Shown: positions 42,676 to 51,784 of the stretch, piece after piece
Layout of the letters: the number at the start of each line of letters is the position of its first letter
Numbering within the stretch: the stretch's first letter is position 1
NCBI GenBank assembly: GCA_964483405.1
Contig: CAZABC010000001.1
Location: forward strand, 186,001-250,000
DNA: 64,000 nt
DNA from: CAZABC01 sp964483405
GTDB taxonomy: Bacteria > Chloroflexota > Limnocylindria > Limnocylindrales > CSP1-4
Direction of reading: 5' to 3'
Translations under genes and position numbers: made by a program
The notes under the pieces: generated by a model
Database searches by the model: none
What the model saw: the letters and a program-made list of their open reading frames with translations, nothing else
What the model was told of the DNA's origin: nothing

Positions 42676-43125
42676 TCAGGGCCGCGCGCCGAGCAGCGCG
42701 AGGATGACGACCCCGGCGACCGAGACGCCAGCGGTCGCCCCGAGTCGCACCGCGGGCGGATAGGGGGACCGGACGGCGAGCCGCGCGACCATGACCCCGG
42801 CCGCGCCGAGGATCGCGCCGATCGGCGGGAGGACGGTCAGGAACGCGAGGGGCAGGACGACGAGGAGCAGCTCGAGGAGCGTCAGCCGGGGTTCGACCGG
42901 GTACTCGCGGTCGTCGATGCGGGCGCGTAGCCCCATGAACGCCGAGTGGAGCGTGAGCGGTCGCTCGGTGCCGTCGGCGAGCGGGATCGGGAACGTCGGC
43001 CGGCCCCGCTCGCGGCGCGGGACGACGAGGGCCCCCTCGACCCGGACGCGCGGGCCGCGGAGCAGGTCGGGCTCGACCTCGACCGGCGGGCAGCCGGGCG
43101 TCTCGGGCCGGATCGTCGTCCGCAT
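42676..43125 (-). CDS. Hypothetical protein with two C-terminal membrane helices
   Basis: 149 residues. The N-terminal ~80 residues are soluble (MRTTIRPETPGCPPVEVEPD; FMGLRARIDDREYPVEPRL). Hydrophobic segments follow at about 85-115 and 125-147 (LLELLLVVLPLAFLTVLPPI; GVSVAGVVILALLG). It lies 14 bases after rel and two before DUF1638. No recognised family; membrane location is the only safe inference. Confidence 0.65.
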   Translation of the reverse strand: MRTTIRPETPGCPPVEVEPDLLRGPRVRVEGALVVPRRERGRPTFPIPLADGTERPLTLHSAFMGLRARIDDREYPVEPRLTLLELLLVVLPLAFLTVLPPIGAILGAAGVMVARLAVRSPYPPAVRLGATAGVSVAGVVILALLGARP

Positions 43126-43139
43126 CGTCGGCGCCTCGG

Positions 43140-45416
43140 TCAGTCGGCTGCCCGCTGGACGGAGAGGACGTCGCGGACGTGCTCGATCCGGCCCATGACC
43201 TTGGCCAGCTGGGCGACCGAGGCGACCTGCAGGGTCGCGGTCACGACCGCCGTGTGGTCCGCCGTGACGGCGACCGCCGCGGCGACGATGTTGACCTTGT
43301 TCTCGGCGACGACCTGGGTGATGTCGTGGAGGAGGCCGGGCCGGTCGTACGCCTCGACCCGGATCGCGATCGGGTAGGTCATCGTCGGGGCGGCCTCCCA
43401 CTCGACCTCGATCAGGCGGGTCACCTCGCGCTCGTTGACGACCGTCGCGCAGGTCCGGAGGTGGACGGTGATGCCCTTGCCGCGGGTGATGAAGCCGACG
43501 ATCGGATCGCCGGGGATCGGGTGGCAGCACTTGGCGAACCGCGTCAGCAGGTCGCCGACGCCCTTGACGTGGACGCCACCGGACCGGGCCGGCGCGGGCG
43601 GCGCGACCGCCGGCAGGGTCTGCTCGGCCGCGTCGTCGGCGACGCCGAGGCGGGTCACCACCTGCTGGGCCGAGATCGCGCCGTAGCCGATCGCCGCGTA
43701 GAAGTCGTCGAGGGCCTCGAAGTTGTACGCCCGGCCGACCTCGGCGATCCGTTCCGTGCCGACTCCCGCGAGCGTGGTCCGGGCGAGCCGGCGGAGCTCG
43801 CGCTCGAGCGACTCCCGGCCGTGGACGACGTTCTCGTCGCGGTCCTTGCGCTTGAACCACTGCCGGATCTTCTCCTTGGCGTGGGAGGTCCGGACGATGT
43901 TCAGCCAGTCGCGCGACGGGCCGTGCTCGGCCTTCGTCGTCACGATCTCGACGATGTCGCCGTTCTTGAGCCGGTAGTCGAGGGCCACGAGCCGGTTGTT
44001 GACCTTGGCCCCGATCGTCCGGTGACCGACGTCGGTGTGGATCCGGTAGGCGAAGTCGAGCGGCGTCGCGCCGGCCGGCATGTCCTTGATGTCGCCCTTC
44101 GGGGTGAAGACGAAGACCTGGTCCTGGAAGATGTCGAGCTTGATCCCCTCGACGAACTCGCGAGCGTCGGAGACCTCGCGCTGCCAGTCCATCAGCTGGC
44201 GGAGCCAGGCGAGCTTCGCGTCGTAGGCCCGGTCGGCCTTGCTGCCCTCCTTGTAGCGCCAGTGGGCGGCGATGCCGACCTCGCTCACCTGGTGCATCTG
44301 GTAGGTCCGGATCTGGATCTCGAGCGGCTTGCCGTCGAGGGCGATCACGGCCGTGTGGAGGCTCTGGTAGAGGTTGTTCTTGGGGACGGCGATGTAGTCG
44401 TCGAACTGGCCGGGGATCGGCCGCCACAGCGAGTGGACGACGCCGAGGGCGGCGTAGCAGTCGCGGACCTCGTCGACGAGGACGCGGATGGCGTAGACGT
44501 CGTAGATCTCGCCGAACTCCGCGCCCTTGCGGACCATCTTCTTCCAGATGCTGTAGAGGTGCTTCGGGCGGCCCCGGAGGTCGGCCACGATGCCCGCCGC
44601 CTCGAGCGCCGGCCGGAGCTCGGCGATCGCCCGGTCGATGTACGTCTCGCGGCCCTTGCGCCGCGTGTCGAGCATCCCCGCGAGCTCGCGGTACTGCTCG
44701 GGCTCGAGCGCCTTGAAGGCGAGGTCCTCGAGCTCCCACTTCATCTGCCAGATCCCGAGGCGCTCGGCGAGCGGCGCGTAGATCTCCATCGTCTGGCGGG
44801 CGATGCGCTGCTGCTTCTCGAGCGGGAGCGAGCCGAGCGTCCGCATGTTGTGGAGCCGGTCGGCGAGCTTGATGACGACGACCCGGATGTCCTCGGCCAT
44901 CGCCAGGAACATCTTCCGGATGTTCTCCGCCTGCTCGTGCTCGCGCGATGGGCCCCGGAACTTCGAGAGCTTGGTCACCCCGTCGACGAGGTGGGCGACC
45001 TCGGGCCCGAACGCCTCCTCGACGTCGGCCAGGCTGTACTCGGTGTCCTCGGGCACGTCGTGGAGCAGCGCGGCCTGAACGGCGTCGGCGTCGATCCCGA
45101 GCTCGGCGACGAGCTGGGCCGCCGCGATCGGGTGGGTGACGTACGGCTCGCCCGACGCGCGGCGCTGCCCCTCGTGGGCGACGACGGCGAGGTCGAAGGC
45201 GCGGCCGACGGCCTCGAGGTCGCCGTCGGGGTCGGCCTTCGCGGTCGCGGCGATCAGCGCCGTTCGGAGCGCCGCGAAGTCGATCCGCCGGTCGGCTCCG
45301 CGGACGGCCGTCGCGGTCCGGACCGGGCCGCGGTCGGCGGCGGCGCGCTCGCGGTCCGCCGGCCGCTTCCTCGCGGGCGGCGGCGGGACGGCAGCTCGTG
45401 CCTTGGCGCTCGACAT
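43140..45416 (-). CDS. rel: Bifunctional (p)ppGpp synthetase/hydrolase, Rel/SpoT family
   Basis: Makes and degrades the stringent-response alarmone. The hydrolase domain is intact (ALLHDVPEDT, HD at 119-120, and KLADRLHNMRTL). The synthetase domain has YDVYAIRVLV and YIAVPKNNLYQSLHTAV. TGS (VFTPKGDIKDMPAGATPLDF), a zinc-finger/helical region (FAKCCHPIPGDPIVGFITRGKG) and a C-terminal ACT domain complete the 758-residue protein. The synthetase motif that separates bifunctional (RxKD) from synthetase-only (ExDD) enzymes reads QFDD (337-340). TAGACT lies nine bases before ATG 45416 and overlaps the murE stop. Confidence 0.94.
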   Translation of the reverse strand: MSSAKARAAVPPPPARKRPADRERAAADRGPVRTATAVRGADRRIDFAALRTALIAATAKADPDGDLEAVGRAFDLAVVAHEGQRRASGEPYVTHPIAAAQLVAELGIDADAVQAALLHDVPEDTEYSLADVEEAFGPEVAHLVDGVTKLSKFRGPSREHEQAENIRKMFLAMAEDIRVVVIKLADRLHNMRTLGSLPLEKQQRIARQTMEIYAPLAERLGIWQMKWELEDLAFKALEPEQYRELAGMLDTRRKGRETYIDRAIAELRPALEAAGIVADLRGRPKHLYSIWKKMVRKGAEFGEIYDVYAIRVLVDEVRDCYAALGVVHSLWRPIPGQFDDYIAVPKNNLYQSLHTAVIALDGKPLEIQIRTYQMHQVSEVGIAAHWRYKEGSKADRAYDAKLAWLRQLMDWQREVSDAREFVEGIKLDIFQDQVFVFTPKGDIKDMPAGATPLDFAYRIHTDVGHRTIGAKVNNRLVALDYRLKNGDIVEIVTTKAEHGPSRDWLNIVRTSHAKEKIRQWFKRKDRDENVVHGRESLERELRRLARTTLAGVGTERIAEVGRAYNFEALDDFYAAIGYGAISAQQVVTRLGVADDAAEQTLPAVAPPAPARSGGVHVKGVGDLLTRFAKCCHPIPGDPIVGFITRGKGITVHLRTCATVVNEREVTRLIEVEWEAAPTMTYPIAIRVEAYDRPGLLHDITQVVAENKVNIVAAAVAVTADHTAVVTATLQVASVAQLAKVMGRIEHVRDVLSVQRAAD

Positions 45417-45431
45417 CGCGGGTGGAGTCTA
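45417..45431 (-). promoter_or_regulatory. -10-like TAGACT box for rel, sharing bases with the murE stop codon
   Basis: Hexamer 45426-45431. The murE TAG stop is 45429-45431, so the same bases end one gene and would promote the next. Nine bases to the rel ATG. Confidence 0.4.
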
Positions 45432-47057
45432 CCCGCCCGGCGCGGTCCCGCCCCACCCGAGCGCGCGGAGCGCCGCCTCGACCTCGGCCCGCTCGTCCCA
45501 GTCGATCGCCGAATCGGCGTACTCGATGGTCCGCTCGTGGCCCTTGCCCGCGAACAGCAGGACGTCGCCCGGCCGGGCGAGGTTCACGGCGGCCGCGATC
45601 GCGGCTCGGCGATCGGGGATGCGGAGCAGGTCGCGATCGGCCACCCGACCGGCCGCGGCGGCGCCGGCGGCGATCTCGTCGAGGATCGACGTCGGGTCCT
45701 CGCCACGCGGGTCCTCGTCGGTGGCGATGACGAGCCGGCAGCGCTCGCCGGCGACCCGGCCCATCACCGCTCGCTTCGAGCGGTCGCGCTCGCCGGCGGA
45801 CCCGAAGACGGCGACGAGCCCGCCACCGCGACCGACGAGCGGCGCGAGCTGGTCGAGGACCGACGCGAGCGACGCCGGGCTGTGGGCGAAGTCGACGATG
45901 GCGACGAACGGCTGGCCGAGGTCGACCCGCTCCATCCGGCCCGGGACCCCCGCGAGCCCCTCGAGGCCGGACCGGACGGCGTCCGCGTCCAGACCGAGCC
46001 CCTCGCCGAGCGCCACGACGGCCAGCGCGTTGTGGACGTTGAACCGCCCGGCGAGGCGGAGGGCGACCTCGCCGCGGCCCGACGGGGCGTCGTACGCCAC
46101 GCGGAGCCGGCCGGCGTCCGCGTCGGCGCGGACGACCCGGACGTCGGCACCGGCAGCCGACCCGTAGGTGACCGCCCGTGCCCCGGCCGCGCGCGTCGTC
46201 GCGAGGAACTCGCTCGCGCTCGGGTCGTCGAGGTTGACGATGCCGGTCCGAGGCCAGCTCCGCCCGCCGACGCGCTTGGCGGGGCCCGGCCGGCCGAGGG
46301 CTTCGAACAGCCGCAGCTTCGCCGCGCGATACGCCTCGACGGTCCCGTGCAGCTCGAGGTGCTCGTGGGTGAGGTTCGTCAGGATCGCGACGTCGTAGGC
46401 GACCTCGGCCACGCGGTCGAGGGCGAGGGCGTGCGAGGTCGTCTCGAGGACGACCGCGTCGTCGCCGGCCTCCGCCATCGCGGCGAGGAGCGCCTGGAGC
46501 TCGGGCGCCTGCGGCGTCGTGACGTGCTCGGGCGTCGGCTCGCGGGTCCCGCCGACCTCGAGCGCGACGGTCCCGACGAGCCCGGGCGCAAGGCCGGTGG
46601 CGCGGAGCGCGGCCGCGGCGAGGAAGGCGGTCGTCGTCTTGCCGTCCGTCCCGGTGATCCCGACGACGCCGAGCCGGACCGATGGGTCGCCGTGCCACCA
46701 GGCCGCGGCCGTCGCGAGCGCCCGGCGCGCGTCGGCGACGACGACCTGCGGGACGGCGACACCGGCCACGGGGCGCTCGACGAGCACCGCGACCGCCCCG
46801 GCGGCGATCGCGTCGCCGACGAAGGCCGTCCCGTCCGCCCGGAGCCCAGGGATCGCCACGAAGACCGCGCCCGGGCGGACGGCGCGCGAGTCGTAGGCCG
46901 GCGGCTCCGACACGACCACCGAGCCGGCGCTGACGGTCGCTTCGACACTCGGTGCCGAGCCGGCACGATCCAGGCGGGCGATCAGCTCGGCGAGCGGGCG
47001 CGGCGGATGCCGGCGCGCGGCGGCCAGTCGCTCGGCGATCGTCGGGTGGCCGCTCAT
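45429..47057 (-). CDS. murE: UDP-MurNAc-tripeptide synthetase, MurE-type
   Basis: Adds the third amino acid of the peptidoglycan stem. ATP loop GTDGKTTT (136-143), LETTSHALALDR, TNLTHEHLELHGT, the carbamylated-lysine region YRAAKLRLF (K247) and FAGKGHE. The motif that selects meso-diaminopimelate (DNPR) reads EDPR (448-451, within TDEDPRGED), so the third residue may be another diamino acid such as ornithine. A short unusual N-terminal extension is present. 542 residues. The ATG overlaps the FemAB stop as ATGA. Confidence 0.9.
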   Translation of the reverse strand: MSGHPTIAERLAAARRHPPRPLAELIARLDRAGSAPSVEATVSAGSVVVSEPPAYDSRAVRPGAVFVAIPGLRADGTAFVGDAIAAGAVAVLVERPVAGVAVPQVVVADARRALATAAAWWHGDPSVRLGVVGITGTDGKTTTAFLAAAALRATGLAPGLVGTVALEVGGTREPTPEHVTTPQAPELQALLAAMAEAGDDAVVLETTSHALALDRVAEVAYDVAILTNLTHEHLELHGTVEAYRAAKLRLFEALGRPGPAKRVGGRSWPRTGIVNLDDPSASEFLATTRAAGARAVTYGSAAGADVRVVRADADAGRLRVAYDAPSGRGEVALRLAGRFNVHNALAVVALGEGLGLDADAVRSGLEGLAGVPGRMERVDLGQPFVAIVDFAHSPASLASVLDQLAPLVGRGGGLVAVFGSAGERDRSKRAVMGRVAGERCRLVIATDEDPRGEDPTSILDEIAAGAAAAGRVADRDLLRIPDRRAAIAAAVNLARPGDVLLFAGKGHERTIEYADSAIDWDERAEVEAALRALGWGGTAPGG

Positions 47058-48154
47058 CGGCCGACCGTCCGCAGGAGCCGCGCGGTGACCCGGCCGGCGG
47101 CGTAGCGCCACGGTCGGATGACCCGCTCGTGGGCCCCGGCGAGCTCGACCCAGCGACCGCCGAAGGCGACCTTGTGCTGGTACAGCCCATACGTCGACTC
47201 GCCCTCGACCGGCGGACGCCGGGCGCCGGCCACGTCGACGCCACCGAGGTCGAGCTCGCGGCAGCCGGCGGCGAGCGCCATCCGGACGGCCGACCAGCGC
47301 AGGAGGTGGAGCGCCCCCGGGTGGGCCCGCCGGAGGTCGGCCCGGTCGGCCGAGTGGACGGTCGACAGCCGCCCGCCGTGTCGGTACAGCAGCAGGCCGG
47401 CGACCCGTTCGCCGTCGGGCGCAGCCGCCTCGAGCAGGATGGCGTGGCCGGCCTCGATCGCCGTCCGCCACCAGGCGACCGCCTCCGTCCGGGCGAAGCG
47501 GAAGCCGCGCCGGTCGGCCGTCGCGCCGAGCATCGTCCTGAACCGCCCCAGGGCGGGATCGAGCGGCTCGGCCGGGGTCGCGACCCCCTCGACGGGCGTG
47601 GCCGCCGCTCGTACGTCGTGGCGGACGACGGTGATCCCGTCGCGCTCGGCCCCGCGGATGCGCTGCCGCGTCGACCGGGCGATCCCCGCGAACACGACCG
47701 CCTCGTCCCGGTCGTCGGGCAGCGGCAGCGACAGCCGGTGCCGCGAGGCCTGGAGCTCCTCGATCGGATGGAAGCCGGCGCTCGCCAGCCGGGACCGGTA
47801 CGCCCCGTCCTCGACCGGCACCTCGGGGTCGACCGCGACGACGTCGCAGCCGTCGCGGCCGAGCGCCATGGCGACCGCGACGACCCGGGCCGCCGTGTCC
47901 GTCCCGTCGATCGGGGCCGGTCCGCGCGGCACGTACGCGCTCCCGCCGCCGATCGCCGGCCAGGGCCGGACGAGCGCGAGCACCCGGACGCCTCCCTCGG
48001 CGGCGAGATACCGCGGCGTCCAGCCATGACGGGCCCAGTGCTCGCCGAGCGCCCGCGACTGGAGGACGTGGCCGCCCGGCGCATCGACGGCGTGGAGGTC
48101 CCAGTCGTCGAGCTCCGCGGGCGTCGCCGGATGGAGCGCGATCGGGGTGGTCAT
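47054..48154 (-). CDS. FemAB-family aminoacyltransferase, copy 1
   Basis: GNAT-fold enzyme of the type that adds amino acids from aminoacyl-tRNA to lipid-linked peptidoglycan precursors. Two GNAT-like halves are visible. The first has GGHVLQSRALGEHWARHGW and IARSTRQRIRGAERDGITVV; the second has VAGLLLYRHGGRLSTVHSA and HLLRWSAVRMALAAGCRELD ending GLYQHKVAFGG. 366 residues. It is coupled by ATGA overlaps to copy 2 upstream and murE downstream, supporting a cell-wall role. The amino acid used is unknown. Confidence 0.85.
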   Translation of the reverse strand: MTTPIALHPATPAELDDWDLHAVDAPGGHVLQSRALGEHWARHGWTPRYLAAEGGVRVLALVRPWPAIGGGSAYVPRGPAPIDGTDTAARVVAVAMALGRDGCDVVAVDPEVPVEDGAYRSRLASAGFHPIEELQASRHRLSLPLPDDRDEAVVFAGIARSTRQRIRGAERDGITVVRHDVRAAATPVEGVATPAEPLDPALGRFRTMLGATADRRGFRFARTEAVAWWRTAIEAGHAILLEAAAPDGERVAGLLLYRHGGRLSTVHSADRADLRRAHPGALHLLRWSAVRMALAAGCRELDLGGVDVAGARRPPVEGESTYGLYQHKVAFGGRWVELAGAHERVIRPWRYAAGRVTARLLRTVGR

Positions 48155-49227
48155 CCGGGTCCGTCGGGTGTCGCGCCGAGGTCGGTCGCGGCCGTCCGGT
48201 AGCGGATCCGGCCGAGGCGCGTCCGCCCCGACTGGGCGGCCCGGAGGGTGCGCCAGCCGACCGGGTCGAGAACCAGGTCCCACGCCCCGACGTAGGCGAG
48301 CTCGCGCCCGCCGAAGCCGGCCTTGAAGTGGGCGATCCCCGGATGGGCGAGCCCCCACAGGTCGTAGGAGGCGGCGCCGGCCTCGCGGCTCCGCCGGATC
48401 GCCTCCCACTTCAGGAGGTAGTTGGCGCGGAGATCGGCGCCGCCGGCCGTCATCCCGCCATACGGCTCGACGACCCGGCGGCCGCACCGGACGAGGAAGA
48501 GCGTCGCCAGCGGCTCGCCGTCGGGCGACTCGGCGAAGAGCAGGCTGGCCCGGCCGGCCGGCCGGTAGGCGGCGAAGATCCCGCGATAGGCGGCCTCGGT
48601 CCGGATGAGGAAGCCGGCGCGGTCGGCCGTCTCGCGGTAGATCCGGTAGAAGTCGCCGATCCGGTCCATGTCGGCCTCGACGACCCGGACCCCCGCCGCA
48701 CGAGCCCGGTTGACGTACTGCCGCCACTTCTTCCGCAGGTCGCCCCACAATGCCGCCTCGTCCGACGTGAGGTCGATGACCCGGGTCGTCGCCGGCTGGA
48801 TCGGCGGCGCCGCGCGCCAGCCCGCGTCGCGCAGCGCGCGGCGGAGGGCCCCGTCGCGATCGTCGGGGCCGCCGGCCTCGATCTCGGGGTCGATCCGGAC
48901 GTGGGAGACGCGGCCGAGCGCCCGTGGCACGTCGGACCTGATCCGCTCGGTCAGGGCCGCGATCGTGTCGGTCGACCAGCTCTCGGCGACGGGCCCGCGA
49001 GGGGCGTAGCCGAAGCCCCACGGCAGCGGGCGCGGCCGTCGGACGAGGACCTGGGCGGCCACCCGGCCGTCGGGGGTCGACGCGCCGACGCGGGTCGCAG
49101 CCCAGCCGTTGGCGGCCTTGACCGCGGCCCACGCGGCGAGCTGGAGGTACGAGCCGTGCGCCGTCGACGCCACGAACGCGTCCCACGCCCCGTCGTCCGC
49201 GACCGGGACCGGCGCGGCGGCGCTCAC
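48151..49227 (-). CDS. FemAB-family aminoacyltransferase, copy 2
   Basis: Paralogue of copy 1 and closer to classical FemX. GSYLQLAAWAAVKAANGW, DLRKKWRQYVNRARAAGVRV, FYRIYRETADRAGF, VEPYGGMTAGGADLRANYLL and the C-terminal FKAGFGGRELAYVGAWDLVL. 358 residues from GTG 49227, which overlaps the murJ stop as GTGA. Two unlike copies in tandem suggest a two-step bridge, as with FemA/FemB, but this is an inference. Confidence 0.87.
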   Translation of the reverse strand: MSAAAPVPVADDGAWDAFVASTAHGSYLQLAAWAAVKAANGWAATRVGASTPDGRVAAQVLVRRPRPLPWGFGYAPRGPVAESWSTDTIAALTERIRSDVPRALGRVSHVRIDPEIEAGGPDDRDGALRRALRDAGWRAAPPIQPATTRVIDLTSDEAALWGDLRKKWRQYVNRARAAGVRVVEADMDRIGDFYRIYRETADRAGFLIRTEAAYRGIFAAYRPAGRASLLFAESPDGEPLATLFLVRCGRRVVEPYGGMTAGGADLRANYLLKWEAIRRSREAGAASYDLWGLAHPGIAHFKAGFGGRELAYVGAWDLVLDPVGWRTLRAAQSGRTRLGRIRYRTAATDLGATPDGPG

Positions 49228-50792
49228 CGCGCGCCCCGGGCGATGCTTGCCCGTGCCACGGCGACGACCGCGTCGAGCTCGGCGAACCGGAGCAGCCGCG
49301 AGATGCCCCCGTAGGCGAGGCCGCCGGCGAGCACCGCGGCGACGACCTCCGCCGCGACGATCGGCTTGGCGAGCGTCGGCCCGACGACCGACCGGCTCGC
49401 CTCGAGGACGACCCAGGCCGCGCCGCCGGCGGCGACCGCCGCGCCGGCATGGGTCGTCATCGCCCGGACGATCCCGGCCGGGTCGAGCTCCGGCAGCCGC
49501 CGGGTGAGCCGGGCGAGCAGGATCGCGACCTCGACCCAGGCGCCGACCGCGATCCCGAGGGCCAGCCCCGCGAGCCCGAGCGTCTGGAACGTGGCGAGCG
49601 AGATCGCGACGTTGACCGCGACCGAGACCAGCGCCGCCGCGACCGGCGTCCGGGTGTCGTGCGCGGCGTAGAACGAGCGGGCCAGGACGGCGATGAGGGC
49701 ATGGGCGGTCAGCCCGAACAGGAAGACGAGGAGCGTGTCCGCGGTGGTCGCGAGCGCCGCGTCGTCGAACCGTCCGTAGTCGAAGAGCAGGACGACCGTC
49801 TCGCGGCGGGTCACGATGGCGACGGCGGTCACGAAGAGCATGGTATAGGCGAGGACCCGGACCGAGCGGTCGACGAGCGACGCCAGCCGGTCCCGTTCGC
49901 CGCTCGCCACGGCCCGCGACATCGTCGGCAGCAGGACGACGCCGAGTGGGACCGCGATGAGGCCGAGTGGCAGCTGGACGATCGTGAAGGCGACCGTCAG
50001 CGCGGTGATCGCTCCCGCCGCGAGCGTCGAGGCGAGCGTCGTGTTCACGATGAACGTGATCTGGCTGGCGCCCATGCCGAGCGCCCGCGGCGCGAGGAGG
50101 GCGAAGACCCGACGTGCCTGGGCGTCGCCGAGGTCGACGACCGCGTCGTAGGCGAACGTCGTCCGCCGCCGGATCGCGGGGACCTGGACGAGGAGGTGGC
50201 CGACCGAGCCGATGACGACGCCGAGCGCGAGCGCCGTGACCCCGAGCGCAGGGCCGAGCAGGAGCGCGGCCGCGATGATCGCCAGGTTGTAGACGATCGG
50301 GGCCATCGCGGCCGCCGAGAACCGGCCGCTCGAGTTGAGCACGCTCGTGGCAACGGCCCCGAGGGCGAGAAAGGCGGGGCCGAGGGTCATGATCCGGGTC
50401 AGGTCGACCGTCAGCGCCGTCTGGTCGGGGTCGAAGCCCGGGGTGATGAGCGGGACGATGACCGGGGCGGCGACGGCGAAGGCGACCGAGATCGCGGCCA
50501 GGGCGATGAGCATCAGGTTCGCCACGATCGACACGACCCGCCAGGCCCGGGCCGCGTCGCCCCCGGCGATCAGCGCCGAGGCGACCGGGATGAGGGCCGA
50601 CCCGATCGCGCCGGCCGCGACGAGCTGGAAGATGAGGTCCGGGATCCGGAACGCCGCGAAGAACGCGTCGAGCTCGGGGCCCGGGCCGAAGACGGCGGTG
50701 ATGACCGACATCCGGACCCAGCCGAGGACGCGGGAGGCGAAGAAGGCGCCCGAGATGAGCACCCCGGCCCGGGCGAGGTTCGAGCTCGTCAT
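49224..50792 (-). CDS. murJ: Lipid II flippase MurJ (MviN family)
   Basis: Moves lipid II across the cytoplasmic membrane. About 14 hydrophobic segments in 522 residues. Family motifs visible: ISGAFFASRVLGWVRMSVIT, AFFAAFRIPDLIFQLVAAGA, SAALIPVAS-like ALIPVASALI, and LLPTMSRAVASGERDRL. ATG 50792 overlaps the xerC stop as ATGA. Lies with murE and two FemAB genes in a wall-building cluster. Confidence 0.92.
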   Translation of the reverse strand: MTSSNLARAGVLISGAFFASRVLGWVRMSVITAVFGPGPELDAFFAAFRIPDLIFQLVAAGAIGSALIPVASALIAGGDAARAWRVVSIVANLMLIALAAISVAFAVAAPVIVPLITPGFDPDQTALTVDLTRIMTLGPAFLALGAVATSVLNSSGRFSAAAMAPIVYNLAIIAAALLLGPALGVTALALGVVIGSVGHLLVQVPAIRRRTTFAYDAVVDLGDAQARRVFALLAPRALGMGASQITFIVNTTLASTLAAGAITALTVAFTIVQLPLGLIAVPLGVVLLPTMSRAVASGERDRLASLVDRSVRVLAYTMLFVTAVAIVTRRETVVLLFDYGRFDDAALATTADTLLVFLFGLTAHALIAVLARSFYAAHDTRTPVAAALVSVAVNVAISLATFQTLGLAGLALGIAVGAWVEVAILLARLTRRLPELDPAGIVRAMTTHAGAAVAAGGAAWVVLEASRSVVGPTLAKPIVAAEVVAAVLAGGLAYGGISRLLRFAELDAVVAVARASIARGAR

Positions 50793-51784
50793 CGCGGCGG
50801 AGACGGTCGGACGGCCCCCGGCGTTGCGCGGGCCCGCGGGTGGCTGGCCTCGTAGGCCGCCCGGAGGCGGGCCGGCGACACGTGGGTGTAGATCTGGGTC
50901 GTGGCGAGGCTCTCGTGGCCGAGGAGCTCCTGGACCACCCGGAGGTCCGCCCCGCCGTCGAGCAGGTGGGTCGCGAAGGAGTGGCGCAGGGTGTGGGGCG
51001 AGACGCCGGCCGGCAGCCCGGCGGCGACGCACAGCCGGTCGAGCCGGAAGCGGATGCCACGGACGCCGAGCGGGGCCCCGCGATGGTTGAGGAAGATCGC
51101 CGTCGGCAGGAGCTCGCCCGTCGCGGGCGGGCGTCGGGCGAGCAGCTCCGGGCGACCGTAGGCGATGTACTCCGCCATCGCCGCCCTGGCGGGCCGGCCG
51201 AGCAGCCCGATCCGCTCCTTGCGGCCCTTGCCGAGGACGCGGAGCTCGCCGCGGCGCAGGTCGAGCGAGCCGAGGTCGGCGGCGGCGAGCTCGCTGATCC
51301 GAAGGCCGGCGGCATAGGCCGTCTCGACGAGCGCCCGGTCGCGCTCGGCGAGGGCCGACGCGAGCGCGGGGTCCGAGCGCCCGCCGGCCTCGACCGCCGC
51401 GGCGTCGACGGCCGCCAGCAACGCCTCGACCTGGTCGACCTCGAGGACCCTCGGCAGCCGGCGCGGCAGGCGTGGCGTGGCGATCGCCGACCACGGGTCG
51501 CCCGGGGCGGCACCGGCCCGGACCGCCCAGCGATAGAAGGATCGGATCGCGGCGAGCCGCTGGGCGACCGACGATCGGGCATGCCCGTCGACGAGCCGCG
51601 CGAGATAGGCCCGCAGCTCGGCCCGCGTCGGCCGGCGCCAGTCGACGCCGACGGCGGCGATCGCGTCGAGGTACGCCCCGATGGCGGTCTCGTACGCCCG
51701 CCGGGTGTGGGGCGATGCGTCCCGGGCTGCAAGCGCGTCGAGGAATCGGACGAGCGCGTCGCGTCCCGGCGACGGCCCGGTCAC
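50789..51784 (-). CDS. xerC: Site-specific tyrosine recombinase, XerC-like
   Basis: Catalytic set complete: R162 (AGLRISE), K186 (GKGRKER), H264 and R267 (PHTLRHSF), H290 (LLGHESL), Y299 (QIYTHV). 331 residues, with a small insertion (about 130-145) and a basic C-terminal tail. GTG 51784 overlaps the topA stop as GTGA; topA next to a xer gene is a known arrangement. Likely partner of the recombinase at 6936-7871 in dimer resolution; the C/D labels are provisional. Confidence 0.87.
   Translation of the reverse strand: MTGPSPGRDALVRFLDALAARDASPHTRRAYETAIGAYLDAIAAVGVDWRRPTRAELRAYLARLVDGHARSSVAQRLAAIRSFYRWAVRAGAAPGDPWSAIATPRLPRRLPRVLEVDQVEALLAAVDAAAVEAGGRSDPALASALAERDRALVETAYAAGLRISELAAADLGSLDLRRGELRVLGKGRKERIGLLGRPARAAMAEYIAYGRPELLARRPPATGELLPTAIFLNHRGAPLGVRGIRFRLDRLCVAAGLPAGVSPHTLRHSFATHLLDGGADLRVVQELLGHESLATTQIYTHVSPARLRAAYEASHPRARATPGAVRPSPPR

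Noticed and set aside
43179..47105. 1308-codon open frame on the + strand
   Set aside because: Antisense shadow of rel and murE, with the same Arg/Asp/Gly/Val composition and no domain.
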